A stretch of 64,000 nt of DNA from Nitrospira sp. (GCA_037045225.1 JBAOHZ010000009.1:1054001-1118000), one strand, 5' to 3'; counted from the first letter of the stretch, positions 18,114-27,720 are shown. Numbers and translations: made by a program. Notes: generated by a model not told the origin, from the sequence alone.

Positions 18114-19466
18114 TTATCTCCCGCACGACCATGAAATGACACGGGTCGCGAGGCCTCTCATTCCAGTCACGCGGTAATGATGGATGGCTCGTTGCAGGTA
18201 ATACTCCCACGCATGCTTCGGCCAATTCCTGGAGTTGTCTACACAGGAATTCCATAAGTCCGTATATTCTTTGTCTCGTGCCTGGATCGGTGAACGACAC
18301 CAGGCGACGACGGGTTCAAATACGCGGTCCCAAGAAAATTCTTTCGCTGTCGCGAGGCAATTGAGTTTCCACGTTTGCCTGGTTGCCGAGGAATCCGCTG
18401 CGCGCAGAATCGCTTGGGCCAACGACTCGGCATCTCCGCAAGGCACGGTCATCCCAAGCTGGTTTTGCTTCACCAGGTCACTCAGTGGATCGCCTTCTGT
18501 AGTAATGATGGGAAGTCCCGCCCATATGTAATCCATCATACGTGTCCGAAACGAAAATCGAGTCTCCAGGTTATCTCGATGGACATTCAATCCCAGATCA
18601 GCTTCCAGTAAAAAATTTTCTCTATCCTCGTACGCCACCCAATCGTTGAAAAACACCAAACGATTCGCAATTCCCAATTGCTCAGCTAACGCAATGGTTT
18701 GATCAGCAGTATGAGACGTGGTCACGCTGGCATTGGGTCGCTTGACTCCCATAAAGAACAGCTTGATGTCCGTTCGCTGGCGACCGACAATGCTCATCGC
18801 CTTTACTGCCATCATGGGATCAAACCATTCCCAGAGCCCTCCCCCCCACAGCAGGACGACATCGTCACGATCGATCCCCGGCCACACACCTTTTAGAACT
18901 CGCCGCCGATGCTCGGGGGCCTGCGCGGGAACACCAAAGGGTGCCACTATCAACAGACTGCGAAGCATCCGGTCGTCTTGATAGACGACCGGGTTAATTC
19001 TTCCGGCCGCCATCAGCATGCCAACCCAAAAATCCCATTGCCTCTGGCTTGCACAGAGAAAGGCGTCACCGGCACGCAAATAGTTGTAATGCTCCCGGAC
19101 CAAAGCATGGTGACTTTCCAGCTGTCCTCTGACCGTGTGAGGCTGAGTTGTCTCTAAGTATCCGACCGGCGATGGGTCGTACAGGTCGACGACTTTTACG
19201 ATCGAATGGCCCAATAGGAATGGATATCGGCTTAGTACTTGTCCTTGGCCGATAACGACATCATGTGTGTCTGCACAGGTCCGCACGCAATCTTGCGTCG
19301 ATAGCTGTGTAGATAATCTCGGGTGTTGAAGATCGGTTCGGCTCGGAGTTAATAGAGTCACCGCGTGCTCAGTCGCAAGCAGTTTCGCCAGCTCCCATGT
19401 CCTGATACCGGGGCCAGCCATCTGCCTGCCGATGACATCGTTGCTAATGAGGAGCACCTTGCTCAC
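18114..19466 (-). CDS. Glycosyltransferase family 4 (GTG start)
   Basis: 450 residues. It starts with GTG at 19466, overlapping the TGA of the methyltransferase gene (GTGA), so it is coupled to it. The N-terminal domain (VLLISNDVIGRQMAGPGIRTWELAKLLA) and the C-terminal donor domain (VVLLWGGGLWEWFDPMMAVKA, then IWAGLPIITTEGDPLSDLV) follow the GT-B pattern. It likely adds a sugar to the lipid-linked polysaccharide in the cytoplasm. After the stop a gap of about 255 bp precedes the next glycosyltransferase, the only sizeable break inside the cluster. Confidence 0.85.
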   Translation of the reverse strand: MSKVLLISNDVIGRQMAGPGIRTWELAKLLATEHAVTLLTPSRTDLQHPRLSTQLSTQDCVRTCADTHDVVIGQGQVLSRYPFLLGHSIVKVVDLYDPSPVGYLETTQPHTVRGQLESHHALVREHYNYLRAGDAFLCASQRQWDFWVGMLMAAGRINPVVYQDDRMLRSLLIVAPFGVPAQAPEHRRRVLKGVWPGIDRDDVVLLWGGGLWEWFDPMMAVKAMSIVGRQRTDIKLFFMGVKRPNASVTTSHTADQTIALAEQLGIANRLVFFNDWVAYEDRENFLLEADLGLNVHRDNLETRFSFRTRMMDYIWAGLPIITTEGDPLSDLVKQNQLGMTVPCGDAESLAQAILRAADSSATRQTWKLNCLATAKEFSWDRVFEPVVAWCRSPIQARDKEYTDLWNSCVDNSRNWPKHAWEYYLQRAIHHYRVTGMRGLATRVISWSCGR

Positions 19467-21076
19467 AATTTAGTCTCCCCATCACGAAAACCAGTTCGGT
19501 CTTGGTGGCGTACCATAAACACCAGGGTGAAACCGTTTCCCACTTTTGTATCAATGTCCTCGCGCGCGACAAGCTTCCAATCGCAGAGCTTGTTCCGGCA
19601 CATCCACTCAACGACTTGCAAAACCGAGTCAGGGGTAAATGTGTGATAGTGTCCCATTTTTCCGCCCGGCACCCCTTCAAGCGGATGACTCTCAAGCGAG
19701 GCTTTCTGAACATAGTCGTCCATGAAATGCACGAAAGAAGTGAGCTCTCGGCTCGCATCAAGAGCAAAGGCCCACTTGTGAGGAACAATCATGAAGACAT
19801 ATCCGCCATCGATGACTATGCGGTCCCATTCCATCAGTGCCCCAACGACGTTGGGCAAATGCTCGAGAATATGGCTGGTGAGAATAAACCCTTCACTCTG
19901 ATTTGGGACGGGAATATTGTCGGCTGCAGCCCACAGATCGACCCGTGGTGGTTCGAGACCGGAAAGCCGCCGCTGTTCCTCAGCATAAAATTCATGCGCC
20001 GCGGGCAATTCAACATTTCTAGTATTCAGTCCGAATGGATTGTGAGTCGCCGGCCCTATCTCGAGACCTTTCAGTCCATCAAGTAGCGAGTGCGCTAATG
20101 CGGATTCTGGAGAGATTGGAATTGGTGCTGGCTGTGCAGTTCCAGCATTAGACTCGATGGTCGAGGACTGACCTCCGTGAGGCGGACCATTCAGAAACGA
20201 ACGCCACTCACCGTTCATGAGCGTGAGGAGCGCCGATCGCAGCGCCAAATAGCCGGATTGTCTCCTGCTATGAAGAGGGCACACTCTCTCACGAAGGCGT
20301 TTCAGAAGAACAACAGCCTTCCAGCCGACCGATTGTTCGACTTTTTCCAAACGGCGTTCCAACTCTTGAATCAATTTCCGCTGCTCTTCATCAGTGCGCT
20401 CGAAGGTGTGCCGTAGTTGCTCGCGCTGTTTCAGCAACGCATCGATCACGCAGCGGCGCACGGGTTTTTTGACAAATCGCATCGCATGCGGAGCAATACG
20501 GGAGGCATCAAACTCCACGTCTAAATCAAACCCTTGTTCTGAAAATAGCGCATTCCAGTAGGACCGCGGCCGCACATTCACATGCGTGGGTTCGGTAAAG
20601 TCATCGGGAGTCGATGAGAAAAGGATATCGTCCGTGCTTCGGCAGAGGTTGGCAATGACTCTCGGAGCGATCTCTTCTGGAATATGTTCGAGGACTTCAA
20701 TGCACACGATGAGGTCGAAGCGCCCATCAATAGGCTCGATCAATGAAGCCACTCGACAATAGTGCCTGATATCCCGTCGCACCTCGTTAATCGCGTACTC
20801 GGATAGGTCAATTCCGTACGCCTCAACCCCTCGATCTCGAAGAGCCTCAACCAGAAAACCTTTCGCGCACCCGGCGTCCAAGACTTTCCGGGGGTTAATT
20901 TGCTTAACGATATGGTCCGCGACGGAACCAAAAAATTGTAGCCATTTCCCTTCATAGCGACTATACGGCACAGGCCCAAGACTGGACTGATAGTACTCGC
21001 AGGTATACGGATGGGGAGGGCGATCTTCGGAAACGCTAGCAATCTTGTTTTGATCGATACGCCGTATTGAAGCCAT
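19463..21076 (-). CDS. Two-domain SAM-dependent methyltransferase with central coiled coil
   Basis: 537 residues. Domain 1 (about 40-215) is a class I methyltransferase: VLDAGCAKGFLVEAL for SAM binding, YGIDLSEYAI, and LIVCIEVLEHIPEEI. A coiled coil follows (about 218-265, DEEQRKLIQELERRLEKVEQ). Domain 2 (about 330-520) is a second, more divergent methyltransferase-like domain with GLEIGPATHNPF, FILTSHILEHLPNVVGAL and a C-terminal strand. In Wzm/Wzt systems a coiled-coil methyltransferase such as WbdD can cap the chain and set its length, and this architecture would suit that role. No kinase domain is visible. The capping role is inference. It precedes the GTG-started glycosyltransferase with a 4-nt overlap. 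Confidence 0.85.
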   Translation of the reverse strand: MASIRRIDQNKIASVSEDRPPHPYTCEYYQSSLGPVPYSRYEGKWLQFFGSVADHIVKQINPRKVLDAGCAKGFLVEALRDRGVEAYGIDLSEYAINEVRRDIRHYCRVASLIEPIDGRFDLIVCIEVLEHIPEEIAPRVIANLCRSTDDILFSSTPDDFTEPTHVNVRPRSYWNALFSEQGFDLDVEFDASRIAPHAMRFVKKPVRRCVIDALLKQREQLRHTFERTDEEQRKLIQELERRLEKVEQSVGWKAVVLLKRLRERVCPLHSRRQSGYLALRSALLTLMNGEWRSFLNGPPHGGQSSTIESNAGTAQPAPIPISPESALAHSLLDGLKGLEIGPATHNPFGLNTRNVELPAAHEFYAEEQRRLSGLEPPRVDLWAAADNIPVPNQSEGFILTSHILEHLPNVVGALMEWDRIVIDGGYVFMIVPHKWAFALDASRELTSFVHFMDDYVQKASLESHPLEGVPGGKMGHYHTFTPDSVLQVVEWMCRNKLCDWKLVAREDIDTKVGNGFTLVFMVRHQDRTGFRDGETKL

Positions 21077-21192
21077 TTTCCCTCTCTCGTCTGCTCTGCA
21101 ATCTCTTGCGTTACGCCCGTTCTTGCCACATAGAGACAGGGGGTTCGACCGCCCTCGTGAACATGCCCTCGTCGTCGCCGACGAGATCCCGC

Positions 21193-21963
21193 TTAGGCAG
21201 CAGAGGGGCGAATCTCAACGTGCCTCGACTGCGCCGATTTTTCATATTCAGCCACGATCAGGCTGGGTGCTCCCTCGCCCACTATTCGCCCCTTCTCCAA
21301 CCAAATGACTCGGTCACAAAGTCTTCGCACATGATCCATCGCGTGCGAGACAAGCACCATGGTGACTTGCTGTCGCTTAAACTCATCGATTTTAGCGTTA
21401 CATTTGAGTTGAAATGACAAGTCACCGACCGACAGGATCTCGTCAATCAGGAGAATCTCGGGGTCAAGGTGGGAGGCAATGGCAAATCCAAGCCGCGCAA
21501 TCATTCCGCTGGAATACGTACGCAATGGCTGATTGATAGACGCTTCAAGTTCACTGAAGGCTATGATGGCCTTCATTTTTGAGGAGACTTCTCGACGTGT
21601 CAGGCCAAGCAGAACACCGTGTAGAATAATGTTCTCAGCCCCCGTCAAATCAAAATGAAACCCCGCACCAAGTTCAAGCAAGGGGGAGACACGGCTGCCG
21701 ACCACGACTTCCCCCGCCTCGGCCTCCACGACGCCGGCCATCAAAGCCAATGTTGTACTTTTACCTGCACCGTTGGGTCCGATGAGACCGACAGTTTCTC
21801 CTTTTCCAATTCGAAACGACACATCATCCAGAACCCGAACTCTCTCACGCTTCAAAGAGCGAAAAGTCTCCGGCAAGTGCAACAAAGAGGATTTGATCCC
21901 ATACGATAAGGATTGATATCTCGGATACCACTTTGAAACGTGGTCGAAACCGATCGCCGTCAT
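21193..21963 (-). CDS. wzt: Polysaccharide ABC exporter ATPase, short Wzt type
   Basis: 256 residues. Walker A is GLIGPNGAGKSTT; the signature is YSSGMIARLGFA; Walker B is ILLIDEILSVGD, all typical of Wzt/KpsT/TagH polysaccharide exporters. The protein ends soon after the nucleotide-binding domain. The 150-200 residue C-terminal carbohydrate-binding domain of E. coli O9a Wzt is missing, so it may export without recognising a chain-terminal cap. The ATG overlaps the permease stop (ATGA). It powers export of lipid-linked polysaccharide across the inner membrane. Confidence 0.93.
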   Translation of the reverse strand: MTAIGFDHVSKWYPRYQSLSYGIKSSLLHLPETFRSLKRERVRVLDDVSFRIGKGETVGLIGPNGAGKSTTLALMAGVVEAEAGEVVVGSRVSPLLELGAGFHFDLTGAENIILHGVLLGLTRREVSSKMKAIIAFSELEASINQPLRTYSSGMIARLGFAIASHLDPEILLIDEILSVGDLSFQLKCNAKIDEFKRQQVTMVLVSHAMDHVRRLCDRVIWLEKGRIVGEGAPSLIVAEYEKSAQSRHVEIRPSAA

Positions 21964-22769
21964 ATCACCTCGGCAAACTTAGGGGACATTCTCCAATACA
22001 CGAAGCTGCCGACTAGAAGCGTGCCCATCGCGCTGAGATAGCACCCTCCGACCACCAGCCAACTAAGTTGTCCGTGCATAAACAATTCACGCCAACTCTC
22101 TATCAACGGAGCAACCGGGTTGACATATAAGAGTGAACGAAATGAGTCTGGCGCCATCGCACTCGAGTAGGTAATCGGGGTCAAAAAAAATAAACCTGCA
22201 ATGAAGAGTGCAGTCAGTCGCTCCAAATCCCGAAAGAATAAATTTAGAGAAGCCAGCGTGATGGCAAGTCCATACACGATCAGGAATTGTGCCACGAGCA
22301 GAATCGGAATGCCGGTCAGCCAGTTCCAAGAGGGGGTCATCTGATTTACCAGTAGGAAGCCTGCAATGACTGGAATTGATAGGACGAAGTGAATGCCCTC
22401 ATTCAGTACATAGGAAACGACTAAGACATGACGAGGAAAACGCACTTTTTTAATCAGAGTCGCGTTGGCAAGAAACACGTTGGGCGCGGCAATGACCGAA
22501 TTGGCCAGCCAATGCCAAGGCAGGAGTCCAGCCATTAAAAACAGTGAATAATTCTCGATCGGGACCTTCATGATCTGCCCAAACACAATGTAATAAATGA
22601 CCGCAAACAGCAGAGGGTTCGCAACAGACCACACATATCCCAGCGCGCTATTTTTGTAACGGGTTTTGATTTCCTTCTGCGTCAAAATGACCACCAGATC
22701 CCATAGATGCTCCCAATACACATCGCGCGTTTTAGTTCCATGTGTTGTTGAGATCGATGGTACCTGCAT
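21960..22769 (-). CDS. wzm: Polysaccharide ABC exporter permease, Wzm type
   Basis: 269 residues from the ATG at 22769, with an AGGAG about 14 nt upstream; a GTG at 22799 would add ten residues. It is an ABC-2 type permease with six predicted membrane helices. The amphipathic LWDLVVILTQKEIKTRYKNS at the N-terminus, LGYVWSVANPLLFAVIYYIV and LFLTPITYSSAMAPDSFRSL are characteristic of Wzm/TagG/RfbD proteins. Together with Wzt it moves finished undecaprenyl-linked polysaccharide to the periplasm. Confidence 0.93.
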   Translation of the reverse strand: MQVPSISTTHGTKTRDVYWEHLWDLVVILTQKEIKTRYKNSALGYVWSVANPLLFAVIYYIVFGQIMKVPIENYSLFLMAGLLPWHWLANSVIAAPNVFLANATLIKKVRFPRHVLVVSYVLNEGIHFVLSIPVIAGFLLVNQMTPSWNWLTGIPILLVAQFLIVYGLAITLASLNLFFRDLERLTALFIAGLFFLTPITYSSAMAPDSFRSLLYVNPVAPLIESWRELFMHGQLSWLVVGGCYLSAMGTLLVGSFVYWRMSPKFAEVI

Positions 22770-22866
22770 AAAACTTTTCTCAACTCCTACCGGCCACACG
22801 ATTGTAGTCTGTTGAACGCCTAGCCCTGACCGCTCCTGGCTCCATCAGGGAGAGAACGCCATCTGA

Positions 22867-23631
22867 TCAGAAATCTCGCCGCTGAAACACCAGACAGGCC
22901 CCCGTCACCAATACCCCCGCATACAACAACCCGTAGAGGGACGCGAGCATCATATACTCCGGCGTCGCGGAGACACCGACAGCCGCCTGCCCCTTGATAT
23001 TGAGCATTTCGAGATTGGGGCAGAGGTAATACAACAGATCGACCACCGCCTTTCCGACCTCGCCTTCACCGTTCGCCACCATCGCCCGCAGGTCCGCAGT
23101 GAGATGTCCGATGACATACAGCCCCAGGGTAAAAATAGCGCTGAGAGTCGACGAGGTGAACGTCGAAAAAAAGAGTGCAATCGCAGTCACTATCAGAATT
23201 TCGACGAACATCAATTGCACCGCTTGGAAGAGAGAGCTCTCGATCGGGACGTGGTAGAGCCAGAGGGTAAGCAGGAACACGGCCAGCATGACGGCCATAT
23301 TCACTGACAACGTCAGCGCCAGGCCAAAGTATTTCCCCATAATAAACACAGTGCGACTGATGGGCCGGGCCATGATCGTATAGATCGTGCGACGTTCGAT
23401 TTCCTTATTGACCAAACTAATGCCGATGAAAATGGCAATGATGACGCCGATCAGATTGATCGCCGCCAATCCCATATCCGCGATCACCTTATGATGCTCG
23501 GTAATGGAGAGGTCCGCCAGCAGTACCGAAAGTCCGATCAGTAATCCGGCGAATAACACCAGATTGTAGAGGATCTTATCGCGCAGACTTTCACGAAACG
23601 CGTTCACCGCGATGACGCCGATCGCACCCAT
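22867..23631 (-). CDS. ABC-2 type transporter permease
   Basis: 254 residues from the ATG at 23631, which has GGGAGGG 8 nt upstream; the frame opens further to a GTG at 23649 that lies across this ribosome site. Six or more hydrophobic helices are visible (AAINLIGVIIAIFIGISLVN; VMLAVFLLTLWLY; ILIVTAIALFFSTFTSSTL). The segment EIERRTIYTIMARPISR, between early helices, is common in NatB- and NosY-like permeases. It starts 2 nt before the end of the neighbouring ATPase gene is cleared, so the two form one transporter. Substrate unknown. Confidence 0.88.
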   Translation of the reverse strand: MGAIGVIAVNAFRESLRDKILYNLVLFAGLLIGLSVLLADLSITEHHKVIADMGLAAINLIGVIIAIFIGISLVNKEIERRTIYTIMARPISRTVFIMGKYFGLALTLSVNMAVMLAVFLLTLWLYHVPIESSLFQAVQLMFVEILIVTAIALFFSTFTSSTLSAIFTLGLYVIGHLTADLRAMVANGEGEVGKAVVDLLYYLCPNLEMLNIKGQAAVGVSATPEYMMLASLYGLLYAGVLVTGACLVFQRRDF

Positions 23632-23632
23632 A

Positions 23633-24604
23633 TTAGGACGCCCTCCCACTCGTCATATGCGCCGGTACACGCGAGGGCTCTTGCGCGGCCTCATGGAAAA
23701 ACAAATCTTCGAGTGAGGCCTTATGAGGAGTCACCGAAAGCAGGCGCCCCCCCTGACGACGGATCTCCCCCACCAAGGCATCCACCGCATCAGGGCTAGG
23801 CAGCACGATCAAACACTGCTGGCCCTGCTGCAGCACCCGCGTGGCGAGCGAGTTGATGAGAGCGTTGCCGTCCGTCTTGATTTGCTGGCAGACGACCTCG
23901 ACCGATTGCGTATGATCCTGTCGGACCAGTTCATCGACCCGCCCGCTGGCCACCAATCGCCCCTTCATGACAATACCGACGCGATCACAGATCATTTCGA
24001 CATCGTGCAAAATATGTGTACTGAAAAAGACCGTCTTCCCACGATCGCGCAGACTCAGAATCAGATCCCGCACCTGCTTTCTGCCGACCGGATCTAAACC
24101 CGTCATCGGCTCGTCGAGAATGACGAGCTCGGGATCGTGGATAAGCGCCTGTGCGAGACCAATGCGTTGCAACATCCCTTTAGAAAATTTCCGCAATTGT
24201 CGGCCGCGCGCCTCGGCCAACCCGACGAGCTGCAACAGATCGTCAACTCGCTGAGTGGTGACTGCGCGGCTCAAACCGGCCAATTGTCCGTAAAATCCCA
24301 GGAATTCTTCTGCCGTCAAATAGTCATAGAAATAGGGCGATTCCGGCAAAAAACCAATCCGGCGGCGAGTCGCCACATCGCCTACAGATTCGCCCAACAG
24401 AAACGCACGTCCGCTGGTCGCACGAACGAGTCCGAGAAGAATCTTGAGCGTGGTGGTTTTTCCTGCACCGTTCGGGCCCAGAAACCCGAAAATTTCTCCC
24501 CGCCGAACCGTCAGTGACAATCCATCCAAGGCCACAAAGGGCGGCCGACCAGGCCAACCGGAGGGATACGATTTACTCAACGCTTCGGTGACAATATCGT
24601 CCAC
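23633..24604 (-). CDS. ABC transporter ATP-binding protein (NatA/CcmA type)
   Basis: 323 residues: an ABC ATPase (1-225) plus a C-terminal extension of about 90 residues. Walker A is GFLGPNGAGKTTTL, the Q-loop region is IGFLPESPYFYDYLT, the signature is FSKGMLQRIGLAQAL, Walker B is LVILDEPMTGLDP, and the switch His is in FFSTHILHDVE. The IGFLPE form is typical of the NatA/gliding-type subfamily. It pairs with the permease immediately downstream. The cluster context suggests envelope biogenesis, but no substrate can be named. Confidence 0.92.
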   Translation of the reverse strand: MDDIVTEALSKSYPSGWPGRPPFVALDGLSLTVRRGEIFGFLGPNGAGKTTTLKILLGLVRATSGRAFLLGESVGDVATRRRIGFLPESPYFYDYLTAEEFLGFYGQLAGLSRAVTTQRVDDLLQLVGLAEARGRQLRKFSKGMLQRIGLAQALIHDPELVILDEPMTGLDPVGRKQVRDLILSLRDRGKTVFFSTHILHDVEMICDRVGIVMKGRLVASGRVDELVRQDHTQSVEVVCQQIKTDGNALINSLATRVLQQGQQCLIVLPSPDAVDALVGEIRRQGGRLLSVTPHKASLEDLFFHEAAQEPSRVPAHMTSGRAS

Positions 24605-24619
24605 GACACGCCTCCATCT

Positions 24620-25561
24620 TCATTCCCCAGCAGGGAGTGGATTAGCCCAGGCTTGAGGTATCACTTCGCCGGCTTTGTTCTGGCAGGCCACCTTTTCATG
24701 AATGCGCAGCCGGTCACGCTTCGACGTCGCACGCACAACTCCGCTGGAGGCATCGACCTCATACTCCCCGCCCAACGGATCGGACGGTAATTGCTGAATG
24801 ATTCCCCGCAGCATTACATCTTCCAACTTCGACGGAACCTGCCCATACTTTGCGCGATACCGGCGAATGCTTTCTTCCAGAAAACGTAGGTCCTTTTCCT
24901 GGAGGATTTCTTTCATCCGCTGCAGCAGGGCCGCACGAACCCGTTCGTCGGTCACGCTCTTGGAGAACCGATCTAGAAATTCGAACGCCGCTGTCGGGTC
25001 ACCGCTCTCAACCGTCATGCGCGCGGCCAACTGAGGAAGATAGGCCGGAGAGCCTGGAACACGTGCCGCGATGCGAAGGTATTCTCCTCCCGCCGCCGGA
25101 TTGCAGAGCTCGTAGTAGGAGACATATCCGGCCAGAAAGGGCAGTTGCCAGCTCGACGGGTTGTGGCGAATTCCCTTAGCCAGGATCGCCAAACCTTCCT
25201 TCTGTCGACCAACGAGTACGCCAAGAAACAGTCCCGTCGCCTGATAGGGAGGAATAAATGTGGGATCCAGGTCCGTCAAGACATCCACGGCGTGATAGGT
25301 CCAGGTATAGCCCCGCTGCGTGTCTCGTTTTGCACCGATGTGTTGGACCGCCTGCAGCCAGATCAGATCCGCAACGACCTGCCGATAGCCGAGCACCGCC
25401 AATTTCAGGTATTCCCCTTTAGGGAGATAGGCCAACTGCTCGGCACGCGCCACCGCAGTTCGTTGCCCATCCAGGAGATGGAGTACCATCAAGGCACCTG
25501 CGAGGAGACTCAGCCCAAATACCGCCTGAATCAGCCACTGCTTTACAGTCCTGCTCTTCAT
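24620..25561 (-). CDS. Membrane-anchored TPR-like protein of unknown function
   Basis: 313 residues. A single N-terminal membrane anchor (WLIQAVFGLSLLAGALMVLHLL) is followed by a helical, TPR-like periplasmic region with phrases such as DLDPTFIPPYQATGLFLGVL and LAGYVSYYELCNPAAGGEYL. The C-terminal 80 residues (RYRAKYGQVPSKLEDVMLRG, then DPLGGEYEVDASSGVV) look like the type II secretion pseudopilin/GspG-like LxDP-GxxY strand pattern found in several helical-repeat proteins. Its ATG overlaps the O-antigen-ligase stop (ATGA), and it is 15 bp from the ABC ATPase, so it is an operon member. Role unknown; perhaps a scaffold for polysaccharide assembly. Confidence 0.72.
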   Translation of the reverse strand: MKSRTVKQWLIQAVFGLSLLAGALMVLHLLDGQRTAVARAEQLAYLPKGEYLKLAVLGYRQVVADLIWLQAVQHIGAKRDTQRGYTWTYHAVDVLTDLDPTFIPPYQATGLFLGVLVGRQKEGLAILAKGIRHNPSSWQLPFLAGYVSYYELCNPAAGGEYLRIAARVPGSPAYLPQLAARMTVESGDPTAAFEFLDRFSKSVTDERVRAALLQRMKEILQEKDLRFLEESIRRYRAKYGQVPSKLEDVMLRGIIQQLPSDPLGGEYEVDASSGVVRATSKRDRLRIHEKVACQNKAGEVIPQAWANPLPAGE

Positions 25562-27555
25562 CCGGCTACCGCCGTTTCTCCGACTGCCGCACGAAGCGGG
25601 GCGACATCGACATTCAAGAATGCCTGATCGAGACTATTCTTTCGCCACTCCTTGTAGCGCGCCTGCCGCGCCAGAATTTCGTGCAACTGTGATCTTGCTT
25701 GGTCAACGCGCCCTTGTTCGATCCACAGGCGAGCCAACAAACCACGAGCCGGCAGAAAATTCGGCTCCAAATGCTCCGCCTCTGCGGCCCGCCTTTCAGC
25801 GTCGCTCCGTTCACCGAGCATCCAGTAGAGTCGGGCCTGTTCATATCGATACGTGGCGGAGAAGGGCGCGAGACCGATGGCCCGTTCGTAGACCTGAACC
25901 GCGGCACGCAACCAGAATTTCTGCTGATCGTCGGATGCCACGGGAACAGCGGGAACGTGCGCTGCGGAAACATAGAGCTGCCCCAGCAACCCGAGGAGGC
26001 GACTATCGAGCGGATTCAATTCGATCGCTTGCTTAAATTCCGCATAGGCCAATTGGAAATCCTGCTTGTCGCGAGAGGCTTCGAAGGCTCTCGCATAGAC
26101 TGATCCCAGACCATGATGGTACAGCGCCTTGCCTGGATCCAATGCAACGGCGGTCTTCAACCCCTCGATTGCCGCATCCGTTTCACCCGTCATGGCCTGA
26201 CGCGAAGCCCGGTCAAACGTCATCCAGGCGACACCCATCCGCGTCACGTCTACGCCGGCAACCAGCACCAGACATGTTGCCCCGATTCCCCATGCCCAGC
26301 GTGAATGAGTCGACATGACATACACGGCGTCGGTTTGCCCACGAGTCAACCGTGCGGCCGACACAATCAATGCGCCACAGACCACCAGCAGGATCGCCAG
26401 AGCCGACTCGCGCAAACTCGAGTCGAGCATGGCATGGGTCAACAATCCGATGACCCCTCCCCCAGCCCCCACCACGAGACTTCTCTGCCAACGCCGCAGT
26501 CGAGACTGAAGGACCTGCCGCAGCTCTCGGAGGAGCAGGACAATCCCGACTCCAAACACGAGTATCGCCCCGGGCCCCATCTCGACGCCCATTTGGAGAT
26601 AATCGTTGTGCGGAGTTTGCGCCACTTTTCCAAACCGGGAAATTTCACCATCAACAGGAAACGCATAGAGAGGGTACGTGTACTGATAGAGCCCCAATCC
26701 AATGCCCAACGGATGGTCGACCATCTGCGAGATCGCTGCCTGCCACATCTGCCAACGAGCATAGGAGACAGGGTTCTGTTGATGCTCAATCAGGATACGC
26801 TCGCGGATCGGCGTGGGAATTAGAATACCGGCGAGCACCAGCAACAACGCGCAACTGCCGGCTAATTTCCATCCATACCGAGCCATCAGCACAAAGACCG
26901 TTCCGACAAGAAATACGATGATGCCCCCACGAGACTGGGTCAATAGAACCGCAAAGAACAGGCCGCCCAAAGCCGTGCCCAGCCCAAACCACCACAAGAC
27001 AGGGGACGTCCACAACCGTGAACGTGCCGAGACCTGACGAGAGCCGTAGATGGCGACGCTCAACAGAATTGTCCAAGTCACCGTGAGATACCCGGCAAGA
27101 AAGTTGGGGTTGAAAAACGTGCCGGTGGGTCTCAAGACATCCCAGGCCAATCCTTGCACGATGGCCACAGCTGCTTCGCCCACGCCCATCAGCACGATCA
27201 CAATGCTCAGCGTACGAATATGCTCCCATCGGTCCACGAAGGAGACCAGCAAATAGAACAACGTCGCATACCCCGCGATCATGATGAACCACTGCCGGCT
27301 CGGATGAGCGTAGGGCGAAAAAATCGTCGCCACCAAAGCCAGTCCGACAAACGCCAGCACGACGTACCGCATTGTCAGTACAGGGATGGTGAGCTTCCCT
27401 GCTCGAACACCGGCTGCCAAAACAATTCCCAGCCACGCCAGAACCAACAGCCTGATGACCATTTGTGCGGGATGAGTCGTACCACCCTCTTGCAGGGGCG
27501 AGATAATCACGAGTGCGCTGATCATCAGCAGCGACATGGAGTGCGGAACGTTCAT
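25558..27555 (-). CDS. O-antigen ligase/polymerase-like membrane protein with C-terminal TPRs
   Basis: 665 residues. The first 430 contain about a dozen hydrophobic helices and a large periplasmic loop with the Wzy_C-type region (PLGIGLGLYQYTYPLY, TPHNDYLQMGVEMGPGAILV), as in O-antigen ligases and bacterial polymerases. Residues from about 460 to 650 are TPRs (ALYHHGLGSVYARAFEAS; FSATYRYEQARLYWMLGERS). Such a ligase-TPR fusion occurs in O-antigen ligase and protein O-glycosyl transferase (PglL-like) families, where the TPRs may recruit acceptors. It is the first gene of the polysaccharide operon. It may join glycan to lipid A or to a protein; which is not determined. Confidence 0.85.
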   Translation of the reverse strand: MNVPHSMSLLMISALVIISPLQEGGTTHPAQMVIRLLVLAWLGIVLAAGVRAGKLTIPVLTMRYVVLAFVGLALVATIFSPYAHPSRQWFIMIAGYATLFYLLVSFVDRWEHIRTLSIVIVLMGVGEAAVAIVQGLAWDVLRPTGTFFNPNFLAGYLTVTWTILLSVAIYGSRQVSARSRLWTSPVLWWFGLGTALGGLFFAVLLTQSRGGIIVFLVGTVFVLMARYGWKLAGSCALLLVLAGILIPTPIRERILIEHQQNPVSYARWQMWQAAISQMVDHPLGIGLGLYQYTYPLYAFPVDGEISRFGKVAQTPHNDYLQMGVEMGPGAILVFGVGIVLLLRELRQVLQSRLRRWQRSLVVGAGGGVIGLLTHAMLDSSLRESALAILLVVCGALIVSAARLTRGQTDAVYVMSTHSRWAWGIGATCLVLVAGVDVTRMGVAWMTFDRASRQAMTGETDAAIEGLKTAVALDPGKALYHHGLGSVYARAFEASRDKQDFQLAYAEFKQAIELNPLDSRLLGLLGQLYVSAAHVPAVPVASDDQQKFWLRAAVQVYERAIGLAPFSATYRYEQARLYWMLGERSDAERRAAEAEHLEPNFLPARGLLARLWIEQGRVDQARSQLHEILARQARYKEWRKNSLDQAFLNVDVAPLRAAVGETAVAG

Positions 27556-27720
27556 AACGAGGCCTTAGTCTCGTGGCGAAGCAGCTCCCTCCTGCTTTAT
27601 CAGACAAGCCCCATTTGGCAAAGTGAATTTGAATACTCGACGTGGTAGGCAATGGCCGCAGAACAGACAAACCCAGTGCGTTCATCGCGCAGGCCGCCAA
27701 TGGATCGCCCGAAATTAAAA

